In this document: positions 43,176 through 52,127 of the stretch, one piece after another | Layout of the letters: each line of letters starts with the position of its first letter | How positions within the stretch are numbered: the first letter of the stretch is position 1 | Assembly: GCA_022510815.1 (NCBI GenBank) | Contig: JAFLST010000010.1 | Coordinates: forward strand, 1-64,000 | Direction: 5' to 3' | DNA: 64,000 bases | Source of the DNA: Christensenellaceae bacterium | Lineage (GTDB): Bacteria > Bacillota > Clostridia > Christensenellales > Aristaeellaceae | Translations under genes and position numbers: made by a program | The notes under the pieces: generated by a model | Seen by the model: the letters and a program-made list of their open reading frames with translations, nothing else | Told to the model about the DNA's origin: nothing | Database searches by the model: none

Positions 43176-43216
43176 GCGCGAGAGGGGCGCTTTGGGCTCC
43201 AAAGCGTTCCTCTCGC
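43176..43216. repeat. Dispersed palindromic repeat, family 2, copy C
   Basis: GCGAGAGGGGCGCTTTGGG pairs with CTCCAAAGCGTTCCTCTCGC. It starts 2 bases past the prfC stop and is joined to a smaller hairpin GCGGGCGCAGCCCGC at 43142-43156. Confidence 0.75.
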
Positions 43217-43218
43217 AT

Positions 43219-44895
43219 TTACAGCCTGTTCGCCGTTTCGGCCAGCTCCAGCCCCGGGTTGTTCTCGCAGGCGAGGCGGATGCTCCACTCGTTTTCAAAG
43301 AGGAGCACGTCGCGATCGCGGCTGTCCTTGGCGCGGCCTGAGGTGGAGGTCAGCTTCAGATCCTCGACGGGCTTGGGGGTCTTGACCACCCAGCGCACGA
43401 AGCGGAAGGGCATGCCCTCCATGACGATATCGACCTGATATTCGGACTTGAGACGGTGCTCCAGCACCTCGAACTGCAGCACGCCGACCACGCCGACCAT
43501 GAACTCCTCGCGGCCCGTCTCGGTGCGCAGGAAGGTCTGGATGGCGCCCTCCTCGGCAAGCTGGCTGATGCCCTTCTGGAACTGCTTGCGCTTCATGCTG
43601 TCCAGCGGGCGGACGCGATTGAAGAACTCCGGCGCGAAGACCGGGATGTTTTCATAGCGAATCTTGGGGCCCGTCGACAGCGTGTCGCCGAGCTGATAGA
43701 TGCCCGGGTCGAACAGGCCGATAATGTCGCCTGCCCATGCTTCCTCCACGGCCTCGCGTTCGTCGGCCATGAACTGCTGGGGCTGCTTGAGCGACACGGG
43801 CTTGCCAGTGCCGGAGTGCCAGACCTCCATGCCCTTCTCGAACGCGCCGCTGACGATGCGCATGAAGGCCAGCCGGTCGCGGTGCGCGGGGTTCATGTTG
43901 GCCTGAATCTTGAACACAAAGCCGGAGAAATAAGGCTCCTCCGGGCCGACCTCCCCCTGATCGGACAGACGGGGCAGGGGCGGCGGGGTGTATTGCAGGA
44001 AGCGGTCAAGGAAAGGCTCCACGCCGAAGTTGGTGATGGCCGAGCCGAAGAACAAGGGCGTCAGCTCACCCCGGCGCACCGCGTCCAGATCGAAGGGATC
44101 GCCCGCTTCGTCGAGGAGCATGATCTCCTCCTCCAGCCGGTCGCGGTAGTGCTTGTTCAGCACGGTCTCGAGCGCCGGATCGTCAAGGGCAATGTCGGTC
44201 TTCTCAACCATGGTCTGGCCGTGATTGCCGCCCGCGTAGAGCTCCACCATGCGGGTGTCCCGGTGATACACGCCTTGGAAGTCGCCGTCCACGCCGATGG
44301 GCCAGTTGATCGGGCAGGAGCGAATGCCCAGCACCTGCTCCAGCTCCTCCATCAGCGCGAAGGGGTCCTTCGCCGCGCGGTCCATCTTGTTCACAAAGGT
44401 GAAGATGGGGATGTTGCGCATCCGGCAGACCTTGAACAGCTTGATCGTCTGGGCCTCCACGCCGCGGGCCGCGTCGATCAGCATGACCGCCGCGTCGGCA
44501 GCCACTAACACGCGGTAGGTGTCCTCGGAGAAGTCCTGATGGCCCGGAGTGTCCAGAATGTTGATGCGGTAGGTGACCGGGTCGGAAACCTCGTCCATCG
44601 GTGCGCCGGGATAGGCGGGCACGGGATGCGGGCAGTATTCAAACTGCATCGCGGAGGAGGTGACCGAAATGCCGCGCTGCTTCTCGATGTCCATCCAGTC
44701 CGAGGTGGCGTGCTTGTCGCTCTTGCGCGCCTTGACGCTGCCTGCCGAGCGGATGGCCCCGCCGTAGAGCAGGAGCTTCTCGGTGAGGGTCGTCTTGCCC
44801 GCGTCAGGGTGCGAGATGATGGCGAAGGTCCGCCGCTTGTTGACCTGCTCGTGCAGCAGCTCGCGGAAGGCCGGGGTATCGGTGGCTGGCAGCAT
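43219..44895 (-). CDS. prfC: Peptide chain release factor 3
   Basis: A 558-residue GTPase that recycles RF1/RF2 from the ribosome. G1 SHPDAGKTTLTEKLLLYGG (28-46), switch I with RGISVTSSAMQFEY, DTPGHQDFSEDTYR, NKMDRAAKDP, and the RF3-specific C-terminal domain with FMVGVVGVLQFEVLEHRL. GGGAGGGAT precedes the ATG at 44895. Its promoter and terminatorless gap to typA suggest read-through into typA. Confidence 0.95.
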   Translation of the reverse strand: MLPATDTPAFRELLHEQVNKRRTFAIISHPDAGKTTLTEKLLLYGGAIRSAGSVKARKSDKHATSDWMDIEKQRGISVTSSAMQFEYCPHPVPAYPGAPMDEVSDPVTYRINILDTPGHQDFSEDTYRVLVAADAAVMLIDAARGVEAQTIKLFKVCRMRNIPIFTFVNKMDRAAKDPFALMEELEQVLGIRSCPINWPIGVDGDFQGVYHRDTRMVELYAGGNHGQTMVEKTDIALDDPALETVLNKHYRDRLEEEIMLLDEAGDPFDLDAVRRGELTPLFFGSAITNFGVEPFLDRFLQYTPPPLPRLSDQGEVGPEEPYFSGFVFKIQANMNPAHRDRLAFMRIVSGAFEKGMEVWHSGTGKPVSLKQPQQFMADEREAVEEAWAGDIIGLFDPGIYQLGDTLSTGPKIRYENIPVFAPEFFNRVRPLDSMKRKQFQKGISQLAEEGAIQTFLRTETGREEFMVGVVGVLQFEVLEHRLKSEYQVDIVMEGMPFRFVRWVVKTPKPVEDLKLTSTSGRAKDSRDRDVLLFENEWSIRLACENNPGLELAETANRL

Positions 44896-44933
44896 GGTAT
44901 CCCTCCCGGATAAAGTCGCGTTACCGAATACAC

Positions 44934-44963
44934 ATTCTATAACGGGAAGCGGGCATTTGTCAA
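44934..44963 (-). promoter_or_regulatory. Promoter of prfC
   Basis: Minus-strand TTGACA (44958-44963), 18 bases, TAGAAT (44934-44939). Confidence 0.65.
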
Positions 44964-44997
44964 GGCTTTGGGTGCGCCCGCGCGCAGCGCCTGCGCG

Positions 44998-45028
44998 AAA
45001 GAAACCTCCCTGTTTGCCGCAGGGAGGC
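44998..45028 (-). terminator. Terminator after the DUF362 gene
   Basis: CCTCCCTG-tttgccg-CAGGGAGG, with TTTCTTTC on the minus strand. Confidence 0.7.
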
Positions 45029-45036
45029 TTGCTTGT

Positions 45037-46206
45037 TTATTTGCCGCTGAGCATCCTGATAATCGGGTGCCGGTGCAGCTCGATGGCCTTGGCGGGGCAC
45101 ATCTCCTGACAGCAGTAGCAGCGGATGCACTTCTTGTAGTCGTAGACGGCTTTTTTGCCGCTGCCGGAGTGCACGGCTTTGCCCTCCACGGGGCAGGCTT
45201 CTTCGCAGACGCCGCAGGCCACGCACTTGACTTTGTCGACCTTCGGGCGGTTCTCAAGGAAAGGGAACAGGGACATGATTTTGAACAGCCTGCCCGTCTT
45301 CAGCTTGCCGCGGAAAACGTCGAACTCCGGCTTGCCCCAGCGCTCCTGCGCCTGCTTCACGGTCATTGGGCCGTCGGGGGTCACGACCTCAATCCTCTCG
45401 TGGCTCATCACGCCGACACCGTATTTCTCGCCGCTCAGGCAGGTGGGTACGGAGGCCGGATCAAGATGCACCAGCGCCGAGAAGACGCTGTCCAGCGCCA
45501 CCGGGTCGGCGGAGAAGAGCAGCACGTTCATGCTGGTGGGCGTGCCGGAGGCGGGGCCGTTGCCTTCCATGGCGACCACGCCGTCCATGACGTGAAGGCG
45601 CATTGGCAGGCAGCGGTGCATGTCGCAGAGCATGTCGGCGAAGATGTTCTCGTTGGGATAGGTCGCGTGGCCCGTGGCCTTGTTCACGCCGCAGACGCAG
45701 CCGTAGATGTTCTTGACCGCGCCGGTGATGCGCTCCAGCGCATGGGTCTTCATCTTGCAGATGTTGATGATCGCGTCGGCCTCCTGAGAGCCCTTGCACA
45801 GGTAGAAGCTCTTGGCAACATTTCCCTTGGGGAAGGGCACGAGGCTGCCGGTGGCAAAATCAGCGGGCTCGATGCCGTACTGCTCCGCCGCCGCCGTGAT
45901 GCCGCAGGTGTCAGCGGCCTTTTCCGGCGAGGTGGTGGGGCTGCCGGGGCTGTCGCCGTAGCTCAGGTGCGCGTAGCCCTCGTCCCGCAGGAGCTTCGCC
46001 ACGGCGGCAAAGACGGCAGGATGCGTCGTGATGGCCTTCTGGGGCTGAGCCCGGGACAGCAGGTTGGGCTTGAGCAGGATACGCTCCTCCGGCTTCACGA
46101 AACGCCCGATGCCGCCCAGCAGCTCCACGCCCTGCCGGACCGCCTCGTCCACCAGCGGCTGGTCGTAGCTGCCCAGAGGAACCAGCGCCACCAAGGTTTT
46201 CTCCAC
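45037..46206 (-). CDS. DUF362 protein with C-terminal 2[4Fe-4S] ferredoxin domain
   Basis: A 389-residue protein. Residues 1-300 are DUF362 (ILLKPNLLSRAQPQKAITTH, INICKMKTHALERITGAVKN, DGVVAMEGNGPASG); residues about 318-375 hold two cluster motifs, CVACGVCEEACP and CIRCYCCQEMCP. Such proteins are common in anaerobes and are thought to act in redox or metal chemistry, without proven function. The GTG at 46206 is used because AAAGGAG lies 8 bases upstream; the in-frame ATG at 46224 has no site. Confidence 0.82.
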   Translation of the reverse strand: MEKTLVALVPLGSYDQPLVDEAVRQGVELLGGIGRFVKPEERILLKPNLLSRAQPQKAITTHPAVFAAVAKLLRDEGYAHLSYGDSPGSPTTSPEKAADTCGITAAAEQYGIEPADFATGSLVPFPKGNVAKSFYLCKGSQEADAIINICKMKTHALERITGAVKNIYGCVCGVNKATGHATYPNENIFADMLCDMHRCLPMRLHVMDGVVAMEGNGPASGTPTSMNVLLFSADPVALDSVFSALVHLDPASVPTCLSGEKYGVGVMSHERIEVVTPDGPMTVKQAQERWGKPEFDVFRGKLKTGRLFKIMSLFPFLENRPKVDKVKCVACGVCEEACPVEGKAVHSGSGKKAVYDYKKCIRCYCCQEMCPAKAIELHRHPIIRMLSGK

Positions 46207-46444
46207 AGTGCCTTCTCCTTTCATCGCGCGGCGATTCGACAATTTGCCGCCGTGCCGACCGTTCTTCTTTCGACAGTGCGCGCGGGCCGGAAGCAGCCTG
46301 AAAGCGATTCTGCGCCCACAACGAATTTTTCTGGCAAATTATAGCATATTCGACGCGATTCGGCAAGCTTTGTCGTTGCAAGGTTTGTCAGAAAGGTGTA
46401 AGATAGGAGTAGAAATCGACAGCATACGGCAGGGAGGCGTCGCA

Positions 46445-46624
46445 ATGGACATGTTTCAGCGGCAAACGGCAGCGTTCTTCACGCGCAGGTGGATTGAGAA
46501 CGCCTTCGACAGGGGCGACCTGCGGGAAGCCATGGCGATGAGCCTGCGGCTGGACGAGCTGACCCTTCAGACCCTGCGGGAGGAGCAGCCCGTCCTGCTC
46601 ACAGCGACAGGCGGAAAGGCGTGA
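46445..46624 (+). CDS. Small protein, possible Spo0E-like phosphatase
   Basis: A 59-residue protein starting at ATG 46445 after GGGAGG (spacing 7). The C-terminal half, REAMAMSLRLDELTLQTLRE, carries S-x2-L-D-x-L, which resembles the SQELD signature of Spo0E aspartyl-phosphate phosphatases that drain phosphate from Spo0A; the preceding helix (RRWIENAFDRGD) fits the first helix of the hairpin. The match is short, so the call is tentative. Its last 26 bases overlap the convergent rubrerythrin gene. Confidence 0.45.
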   Translation: MDMFQRQTAAFFTRRWIENAFDRGDLREAMAMSLRLDELTLQTLREEQPVLLTATGGKA

Positions 46625-47201
46625 GGTCGAGCCGGATGAAGTAGCCCTGATCGTGGTGGCAGACCGGGCAGGCCTTGGGGGCTTCCACGCCGATGTGGAT
46701 GTGGCCGCAGTTCTGGCACAGCCACGCGACGGGCTCATCCGAGCGGAACAGGGAATCCTCCTCGATGGCCGTGGCGAATTGGCCGAAGCGGATGGCGTGG
46801 CTGCGTTCGATCTCCGCGATGTTGGCAAAGGCGTCGCCGATGCGGGTGAAGCCCTCGTCCCGGGCGATGCGGGCAAAGTCGGGGTAAACGGTCTCCCATT
46901 CCTCGGTCTCGTTGTGCCGGGCGTCGCGCAGCAGGTCGGACACGCTGCTGGACAGGTTGACAGGATAGCCGCCGTCCACATGCAGCGTCTCGCCGTTCAG
47001 CCCTGCCAGCAGGCCGTAGAAGATTTCCGCGTGCTCCTTTTCCTGATCGGCGGTGTAGCGGAAGGTGCTGGCGACGACGTGCAGGTGCTGCTTGTCCGCC
47101 ACGGAAGCGGCGAAGGTGTAGCGGTTGCGGGCCTGACTCTCGCCCGCGAAGGCGCGCATCAGGTTCAGGCTGGTCTGGCTCTGTTCAAAGGCAACGGACA
47201 T
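46599..47201 (-). CDS. rbr: Rubrerythrin
   Basis: A 200-residue peroxide-reducing protein of anaerobes. The ferritin-like domain has the di-iron ligands in FAGESQARNRY, DQEKEHAEIF, ETEEWETVY and IAEIERSH; the C-terminal rubredoxin-like domain has CQNCG and CPVCHHDQGYF. This is the classical order, unlike the protein at the left end. GAAAGGAG precedes the ATG. It lies just upstream of, and divergent from, the beta-propeller gene. Confidence 0.95.
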   Translation of the reverse strand: MSVAFEQSQTSLNLMRAFAGESQARNRYTFAASVADKQHLHVVASTFRYTADQEKEHAEIFYGLLAGLNGETLHVDGGYPVNLSSSVSDLLRDARHNETEEWETVYPDFARIARDEGFTRIGDAFANIAEIERSHAIRFGQFATAIEEDSLFRSDEPVAWLCQNCGHIHIGVEAPKACPVCHHDQGYFIRLDLTPFRLSL

Positions 47202-47336
47202 GGAAAATCGCTCCTTTCATGGATGAATCCCCCTCATTTTGCCCGGCAGCGGGCCGCGGCATGCGTATCAAAGCCCCAATTCTGTGTCATAAGTGTAATA
47301 AATCGAGGATTATTTGCCCGAAATGCCGATTCTTGC

Positions 47337-47365
47337 TTGTGATTGGCAGCATTTTGCGTTATAAT
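47337..47365 (+). promoter_or_regulatory. Promoter of the beta-propeller gene
   Basis: TTGTGA (47337-47342), 17 bases, perfect TATAAT (47360-47365), 60 bases before the TTG start. Confidence 0.7.
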
Positions 47366-47425
47366 AGAAGCGGTATATGCCCTGAAAATCAAAAACGACG
47401 ACTTGATCGCAAAGGAGTTATTGCT

Positions 47426-50335
47426 TTGAGCGATAAGAAAAACGAAAATCTGTCTCTGGAAGCGGAGCAGGAAAGTCAGGAGCAGCAGACGCGAGTCATG
47501 CAGCCGGTTGAAGCGTCCGCACGTCCGGCGCGCCGTCGCCGCAGCGACCGATATGCGGAGGAGGCGCCCGAGTCGGAGCTGCCTGCGGCTGAGGAAACAG
47601 CGGCGGAGGAGGAACTCGCGGCGCCGGAAGATGAGGAAACCGTCCGCGAGGAGAGCGAGCCTGCCGCCACGCGGCCTCAGACCCGTGTGGTCGCGCCGCA
47701 GGAAGCCTCGTCCCGCCCGCCTGTCCCGCGGCCCAATGTGCTGAACAGGGTCGAGCAGTCCGCCGCGCAGGAGGATGGCTTTGCTGCCACCACCCGCAGG
47801 CCGATGGGCACGCCTCCCGGCTTCACGCCCCGCCAGCCCATGAGCCTTGATCCGCGCGATCAGAGCCGAAATGGTCAGGCGGTTCGCGGCGGCTCCGGGT
47901 CGAACCCCAGAATGCCTGCCCAGCCGACGGCGAACAGCGCGCGCAGGCCTGCGTCCCTGAACCGGGAGCAGCCCACCGCCGGACGGAAGAAGCCCACGGG
48001 CCGCAGCCTGCTGGTGGCGCTGGTGATCCTGCTGTTGGTGGTCGGTCTGGTGCTCGTCGGCGTGATGATCCTTGGGCAGAGGGGCGGCGAGGAGAAGGAA
48101 CCGGCTGTCGCGGCGATGGCCAGCGGCTTTACGGCTGCGATTGATCGCGGCACGGCCCCGCTGGATATCGTATTCAACCTGACGACCGACAAGTCCGTGT
48201 CTCAGGTGCGTCTGGTCAATGAGGACGGCGTATCGCTGGGCGCGACGAGCGTCGCGGTGACCGAGAATGCCGACAACATCATCTGGATGATGAATCTGTC
48301 CGTGACCGATGGCTTTGAAGGCCTTGTGCTGGCGCAGATCTTCGACGGCACGGAGTGGAAGGACACGGGCATGAGCCAGCAGCTCGAGATCGCGATGCCT
48401 GCCCCGGCGGCGACCATCGACGTGGCGGCCTTCAGCGAGGCGACCGATGAGCCCACGGAGGAACCGACCGAGGAGCCTGTGCCGGAGCTGACGGAAGAGC
48501 CCTATGAGGAGCTGGTTACGGACGCGCCCACGGAGGAGCCGACCAACGAGCCCACGGCAACCCCGACGCTGGCTGTCTCGGCGACGCCCACTGTGGCGAC
48601 GGCCGGAACGCCCACGCCTCTCCCGGCGGAGCTGGCCATGACGCAGGCGCCCATCTCGGACGAAGCGGCCACGCCTGTTCCTGAGGAGGCTGAGCCGACG
48701 GAGGCGCTGATCGTCGAATCGGCGGATGCTGCGGAAGAGACGCCCACGGCTGTTCCTACGGCTACCCCGCCGCTGATGGGCGAAGCTGTGAAGAGCGCCG
48801 ATCCCGCCCTGATCCGGGACGCCGTGATCTATAAGGGCTCCTCCAAGGTGGACACCTACTACCGCGAGCGGCTGATGAACATGCCCGTCGCCGATAAGTA
48901 CCTCACCCAGCCCTACGGCGTGCTGACCTACCGCGGCAACGCCTTCCGGCAGAACGCGTCCGTCGGCACGGTGAGCGGCATCAGCGAGATGGTGCTGGCG
49001 TGGACTGCCGAGGCGGGCAGCGTGAAGGGCTCTTCCTCCACCTATTATGGCATTGGCTGGACGGGTCAGCCCGCGATTATCAAGTGGAGCAAGGAAGTCC
49101 GCTCCGCCACCAACATTGTTGAAGAAAAGCGGGAGACCACCGCGCTCAAGGAAGTCATCGTGGCCGGCATGGACGGCAAGATTTACTTCCTCGATCTGGC
49201 GGACGGCCAGCCCACCCGCAACGCGATCAATCTGGGTTATCCCATGCGCGGCACGCCGAGCCTGCATCCGCTGGGCTACCCGATCATGACGGTGGGCCAG
49301 TATGGCCGCAAGATGGCCAGCGGCACCGGCGACATCGGCCTGCGCTTCTACAACCTCCTGACCCAGAAGCAGGATTACTGGATTGACGGCCTCGACGGCA
49401 AGGCGAACCGCCCCTATAACGGCGTTGGCGCGTTTGATACCTCGGCGCTGATCGACCCGAACTCGGATACGCTGGTTGCCATCGGCACCAATGGCATGCT
49501 CTACACCGCCGTACTGAACACCGAGTACAGCGTGGCGGATCAGAAGGTCACCATCAATCCGTCCGTGGTCAGCATGAAGTCCCGCACGAAGGGGCAGGCC
49601 GATAAGTACACGGCGGTGCAGTCCTCTCCGGCGATGTACGGCAGCTATGTCTACTATGCCGATATGAAGGGCATCCTGCGCTGCGTGGACACCATGACCA
49701 TGACAACGGTCTGGGCGGTGGATACCGGCGACGCGGTGGAAGCGGCGATTGCCCTTGACATGGACGAGGACGGCAGCCTGTGGCTCTACACCGCCAACAC
49801 GCTGGATACCCGCAGCGCCAAGCGCGCCGACGTGACCATCCGCCGCTACAACGCGCTGACGGGCGAGGAAAGCTGGGCGCTGCCGGTCAACTCCGTCAAG
49901 GCCAACAACAAGATGATCCCCGGCGCGATGGCGTCTCCGGTGATCGGTCAGAACGAACTGAGCAATCTGGTGTACTTCACGCTGTCCAACGTGTCCTCTG
50001 CGGGCGCGGAGGCGGTCTTCGGCGGCACGGGAGATACGGCTGGCGTGCTGCTGGCGCTGGACAAGACCACGGGCCGTGTCGTCTGGTCGCATCAGCTGGA
50101 CGCCTACAGCTATTCATCGCCTGTGGCGGTCTATGGCGAGGACGGTCAGGGCTGGATCATTCAGGCATCCTCCAGCGGTCTCATTACCCTGATGGATGGC
50201 CTGACGGGCACGGTCGTCAATACCCTTAAGGTGGAGGGCACCATCGACGCGTCGCCCGCGGTGTACAATGACACCCTCGTCATCGGCACCACCGGCAAGA
50301 ACACCAGCTTCATTTACGGCATCAAGCTTCAGTAA
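47426..50335 (+). CDS. Membrane-anchored PQQ-like beta-propeller protein
   Basis: A 969-residue protein starting with TTG (AAAGGAG at spacing 8). Residues 1-190 are charged, Pro/Arg-rich and cytoplasmic; 193-215 is a single membrane segment; a small beta domain follows; residues about 338-452 are a Thr/Pro/Glu-rich linker with repeats such as EEPTEEP and TATPT; residues about 470-969 form a PQQ/BamB-like propeller with repeating G-x-Y/L-x-A-L-D-style blades (GVLLALDKTTGRVVWSHQLD). It probably binds wall components or partners outside the cell. No enzyme residues are seen. Confidence 0.75.
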   Translation: MSDKKNENLSLEAEQESQEQQTRVMQPVEASARPARRRRSDRYAEEAPESELPAAEETAAEEELAAPEDEETVREESEPAATRPQTRVVAPQEASSRPPVPRPNVLNRVEQSAAQEDGFAATTRRPMGTPPGFTPRQPMSLDPRDQSRNGQAVRGGSGSNPRMPAQPTANSARRPASLNREQPTAGRKKPTGRSLLVALVILLLVVGLVLVGVMILGQRGGEEKEPAVAAMASGFTAAIDRGTAPLDIVFNLTTDKSVSQVRLVNEDGVSLGATSVAVTENADNIIWMMNLSVTDGFEGLVLAQIFDGTEWKDTGMSQQLEIAMPAPAATIDVAAFSEATDEPTEEPTEEPVPELTEEPYEELVTDAPTEEPTNEPTATPTLAVSATPTVATAGTPTPLPAELAMTQAPISDEAATPVPEEAEPTEALIVESADAAEETPTAVPTATPPLMGEAVKSADPALIRDAVIYKGSSKVDTYYRERLMNMPVADKYLTQPYGVLTYRGNAFRQNASVGTVSGISEMVLAWTAEAGSVKGSSSTYYGIGWTGQPAIIKWSKEVRSATNIVEEKRETTALKEVIVAGMDGKIYFLDLADGQPTRNAINLGYPMRGTPSLHPLGYPIMTVGQYGRKMASGTGDIGLRFYNLLTQKQDYWIDGLDGKANRPYNGVGAFDTSALIDPNSDTLVAIGTNGMLYTAVLNTEYSVADQKVTINPSVVSMKSRTKGQADKYTAVQSSPAMYGSYVYYADMKGILRCVDTMTMTTVWAVDTGDAVEAAIALDMDEDGSLWLYTANTLDTRSAKRADVTIRRYNALTGEESWALPVNSVKANNKMIPGAMASPVIGQNELSNLVYFTLSNVSSAGAEAVFGGTGDTAGVLLALDKTTGRVVWSHQLDAYSYSSPVAVYGEDGQGWIIQASSSGLITLMDGLTGTVVNTLKVEGTIDASPAVYNDTLVIGTTGKNTSFIYGIKLQ

Positions 50336-50349
50336 CGTGCTTTACCACA

Positions 50350-50384
50350 GCGTCCGTCGGGTTTTCTGGCGGACGCTTTTGTTG
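50350..50384 (+). terminator. Terminator after the beta-propeller gene
   Basis: GCGTCCG pairs with CGGACGC across a T-rich loop, then TTTTG. Confidence 0.75.
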
Positions 50385-50507
50385 GAGGCGCTGCCTTCTA
50401 ATGCCCTTGCCAAAGGGACATCGGTCTTCAGGACTCCTTTTTCGCGGTGGTGTGGAATGCCTTCGGTTCAGGTATAAGCGCGTGCGGAATGAGACAGGAG
50501 GTTGATT

Positions 50508-51998
50508 ATGGGTCAGGTTTTGATTGCGCTGGATCAGGGGACGACCAGCTCGCGGGCGGTCGTTTTTGACGCGCAGGGGCGGATGCTGGCGGCGCACAGC
50601 GAGGAGTTCCCGCAGATTTATCCGCAGCCGGGCTGGGTCGAGCATGACCCGCGGGCGATTCTGGACAGCCAGATCACGGCGCTGCAGGAGGCGGTGCGGC
50701 TCAGCGGGGTAAACGTGGCGGATATCGCGGCGATCGGCATCACCAACCAGCGGGAGACGACGCTGCTGTGGGATCGGGAAACGGGCGAGTGTGTCCACAA
50801 TGCCATCGTGTGGCAGTGCCGCCGGACCGCGCCGATGGTGGATCGGCTGGCGGCGGAAGGGTACGGCGAGATGATCCGGGAGAAGACGGGGCTGATTCCC
50901 GACGCTTACTTCTCCGGGACAAAGCTGTGCTGGCTGCTGGATGAGCTGAATCTGCGGGATCGCGCGGCAAAGGGCGAGCTGTGCTTTGGCACGGTGGACA
51001 GCTTTCTCGCGTGGCATATGGTGTCCGGCAGGCCCCATGTGACCGACGCGACCAACGCGGGACGGACGATGCTCTTCAACCTCGCGGCGCAGGACTGGGA
51101 CGATGACCTGCTGCGCATGCTGGATATTCCCAAGGCTGTGCTGCCCCGGGTGGTGGATACCAGCGAGGTCATCGGCATGCTGGACACGGCGATCCTTGGC
51201 AGGCCCATCCCTGTGGCGGCAATGGCGGGCGATCAGCATGCGTCGCTGTTCGGGCAGGCGTGCCTCACGCCGGGCATGGTCAAGAATACCTATGGCACGG
51301 GCTGCTTCATGCTGATGAACACAGGCGATCGGCTGGTCCGCTCGGAGCACGGCCTGCTGTCGACCATGGCGTGGCGCATTGGCGGCAAACCTACCTACGC
51401 GCTGGAGGGCAGCGTCTTCATGGGCGGCGCGACCATCCAGTGGCTGCGGGACGAGATGAAGCTGCTGACCACGGCGGCGGAGAGCGAGAGCGTCGCGGCC
51501 TCGGTCAAGGACACCGGCGGGGTGTATCTGGTGCCCGCGTTCACGGGCCTCGGCGCGCCGTGGTGGGACATGTACAGCCGGGGTACGCTGGTGGGCATGA
51601 CCCGCGGCACGGGCCGGGCGCATGTGGTGCGTGCGGCGCTGGAGGCCATCGCGTATCAGTCAGCCGACCTGATGGGAGCCATGGCACAGGACGTCGGCGA
51701 GCTGCCGGTGCGGCTGCAGGTGGACGGCGGGGCCAGCGCCAACGCGTTCCTGATGCAGTTCCAAGCGGATATCATGGGCGTGCCGGTGGTGCGCCCGCAG
51801 GTGCTGGAAACCACGGCGCTGGGTGCGGCGCTGCTGGCGGGGCTCGCGGTGGGCGTCTATGGCAGCATCGAGGAAACCGCGCAGGTCTGGCAGCGCGATC
51901 TCACCTTTGAGCCCCGCATGCCCGAGGAAGAACGCCAGCGCCTGACCCGAGGGTGGCACAAAGCCGTCGACCGTGCCCGCGACTGGGCAGACAAATAA
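50508..51998 (+). CDS. glpK: Glycerol kinase
   Basis: A 496-residue FGGY-family kinase making glycerol-3-phosphate. The N-terminal ALDQGTTSSRAVVFD, ITNQRETTLLWD, VWQCRRTAP, and the FGGY segments GVYLVPAFTGLGAPWWD and GGASANAFLMQFQADI are intact. ACAGGAGG precedes the ATG at 50508. The His of the PTS phosphorylation loop seen in low-GC Firmicutes is not obvious. glpF and glpO/D are not adjacent; a small hairpin without T-run follows at 52007. Confidence 0.95.
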   Translation: MGQVLIALDQGTTSSRAVVFDAQGRMLAAHSEEFPQIYPQPGWVEHDPRAILDSQITALQEAVRLSGVNVADIAAIGITNQRETTLLWDRETGECVHNAIVWQCRRTAPMVDRLAAEGYGEMIREKTGLIPDAYFSGTKLCWLLDELNLRDRAAKGELCFGTVDSFLAWHMVSGRPHVTDATNAGRTMLFNLAAQDWDDDLLRMLDIPKAVLPRVVDTSEVIGMLDTAILGRPIPVAAMAGDQHASLFGQACLTPGMVKNTYGTGCFMLMNTGDRLVRSEHGLLSTMAWRIGGKPTYALEGSVFMGGATIQWLRDEMKLLTTAAESESVAASVKDTGGVYLVPAFTGLGAPWWDMYSRGTLVGMTRGTGRAHVVRAALEAIAYQSADLMGAMAQDVGELPVRLQVDGGASANAFLMQFQADIMGVPVVRPQVLETTALGAALLAGLAVGVYGSIEETAQVWQRDLTFEPRMPEEERQRLTRGWHKAVDRARDWADK

Positions 51999-52073
51999 AA
52001 AGCTCCCCAAAGGGAGCATGATGCGCAGGCGGATATTGCGTGATCGAAGGAAGCTTCCTCCTTCGCGAAAAAG

Positions 52074-52127
52074 GGAGTCAAGAGGAGCGACGTCTCTCTT
52101 GAGGGGTGTCGGGGCAGCGCCCCGACA
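52074..52127 (+). repeat. Dispersed two-hairpin repeat, family 1, copy 2
   Basis: Aligns with 5153-5205 over its full length. Its 3' hairpin is TGTCGGGGC-agc-GCCCCGACA (52107-52127), paired more perfectly than copy 1. It overlaps the last 50 bases of pgsA on the opposite strand. Confidence 0.7.

Noticed and set aside
47234..50092. 952-codon minus-strand frame opposite the beta-propeller gene
   Set aside because: Arg/His-rich composition typical of an antisense frame; the plus-strand product has recognisable domains.
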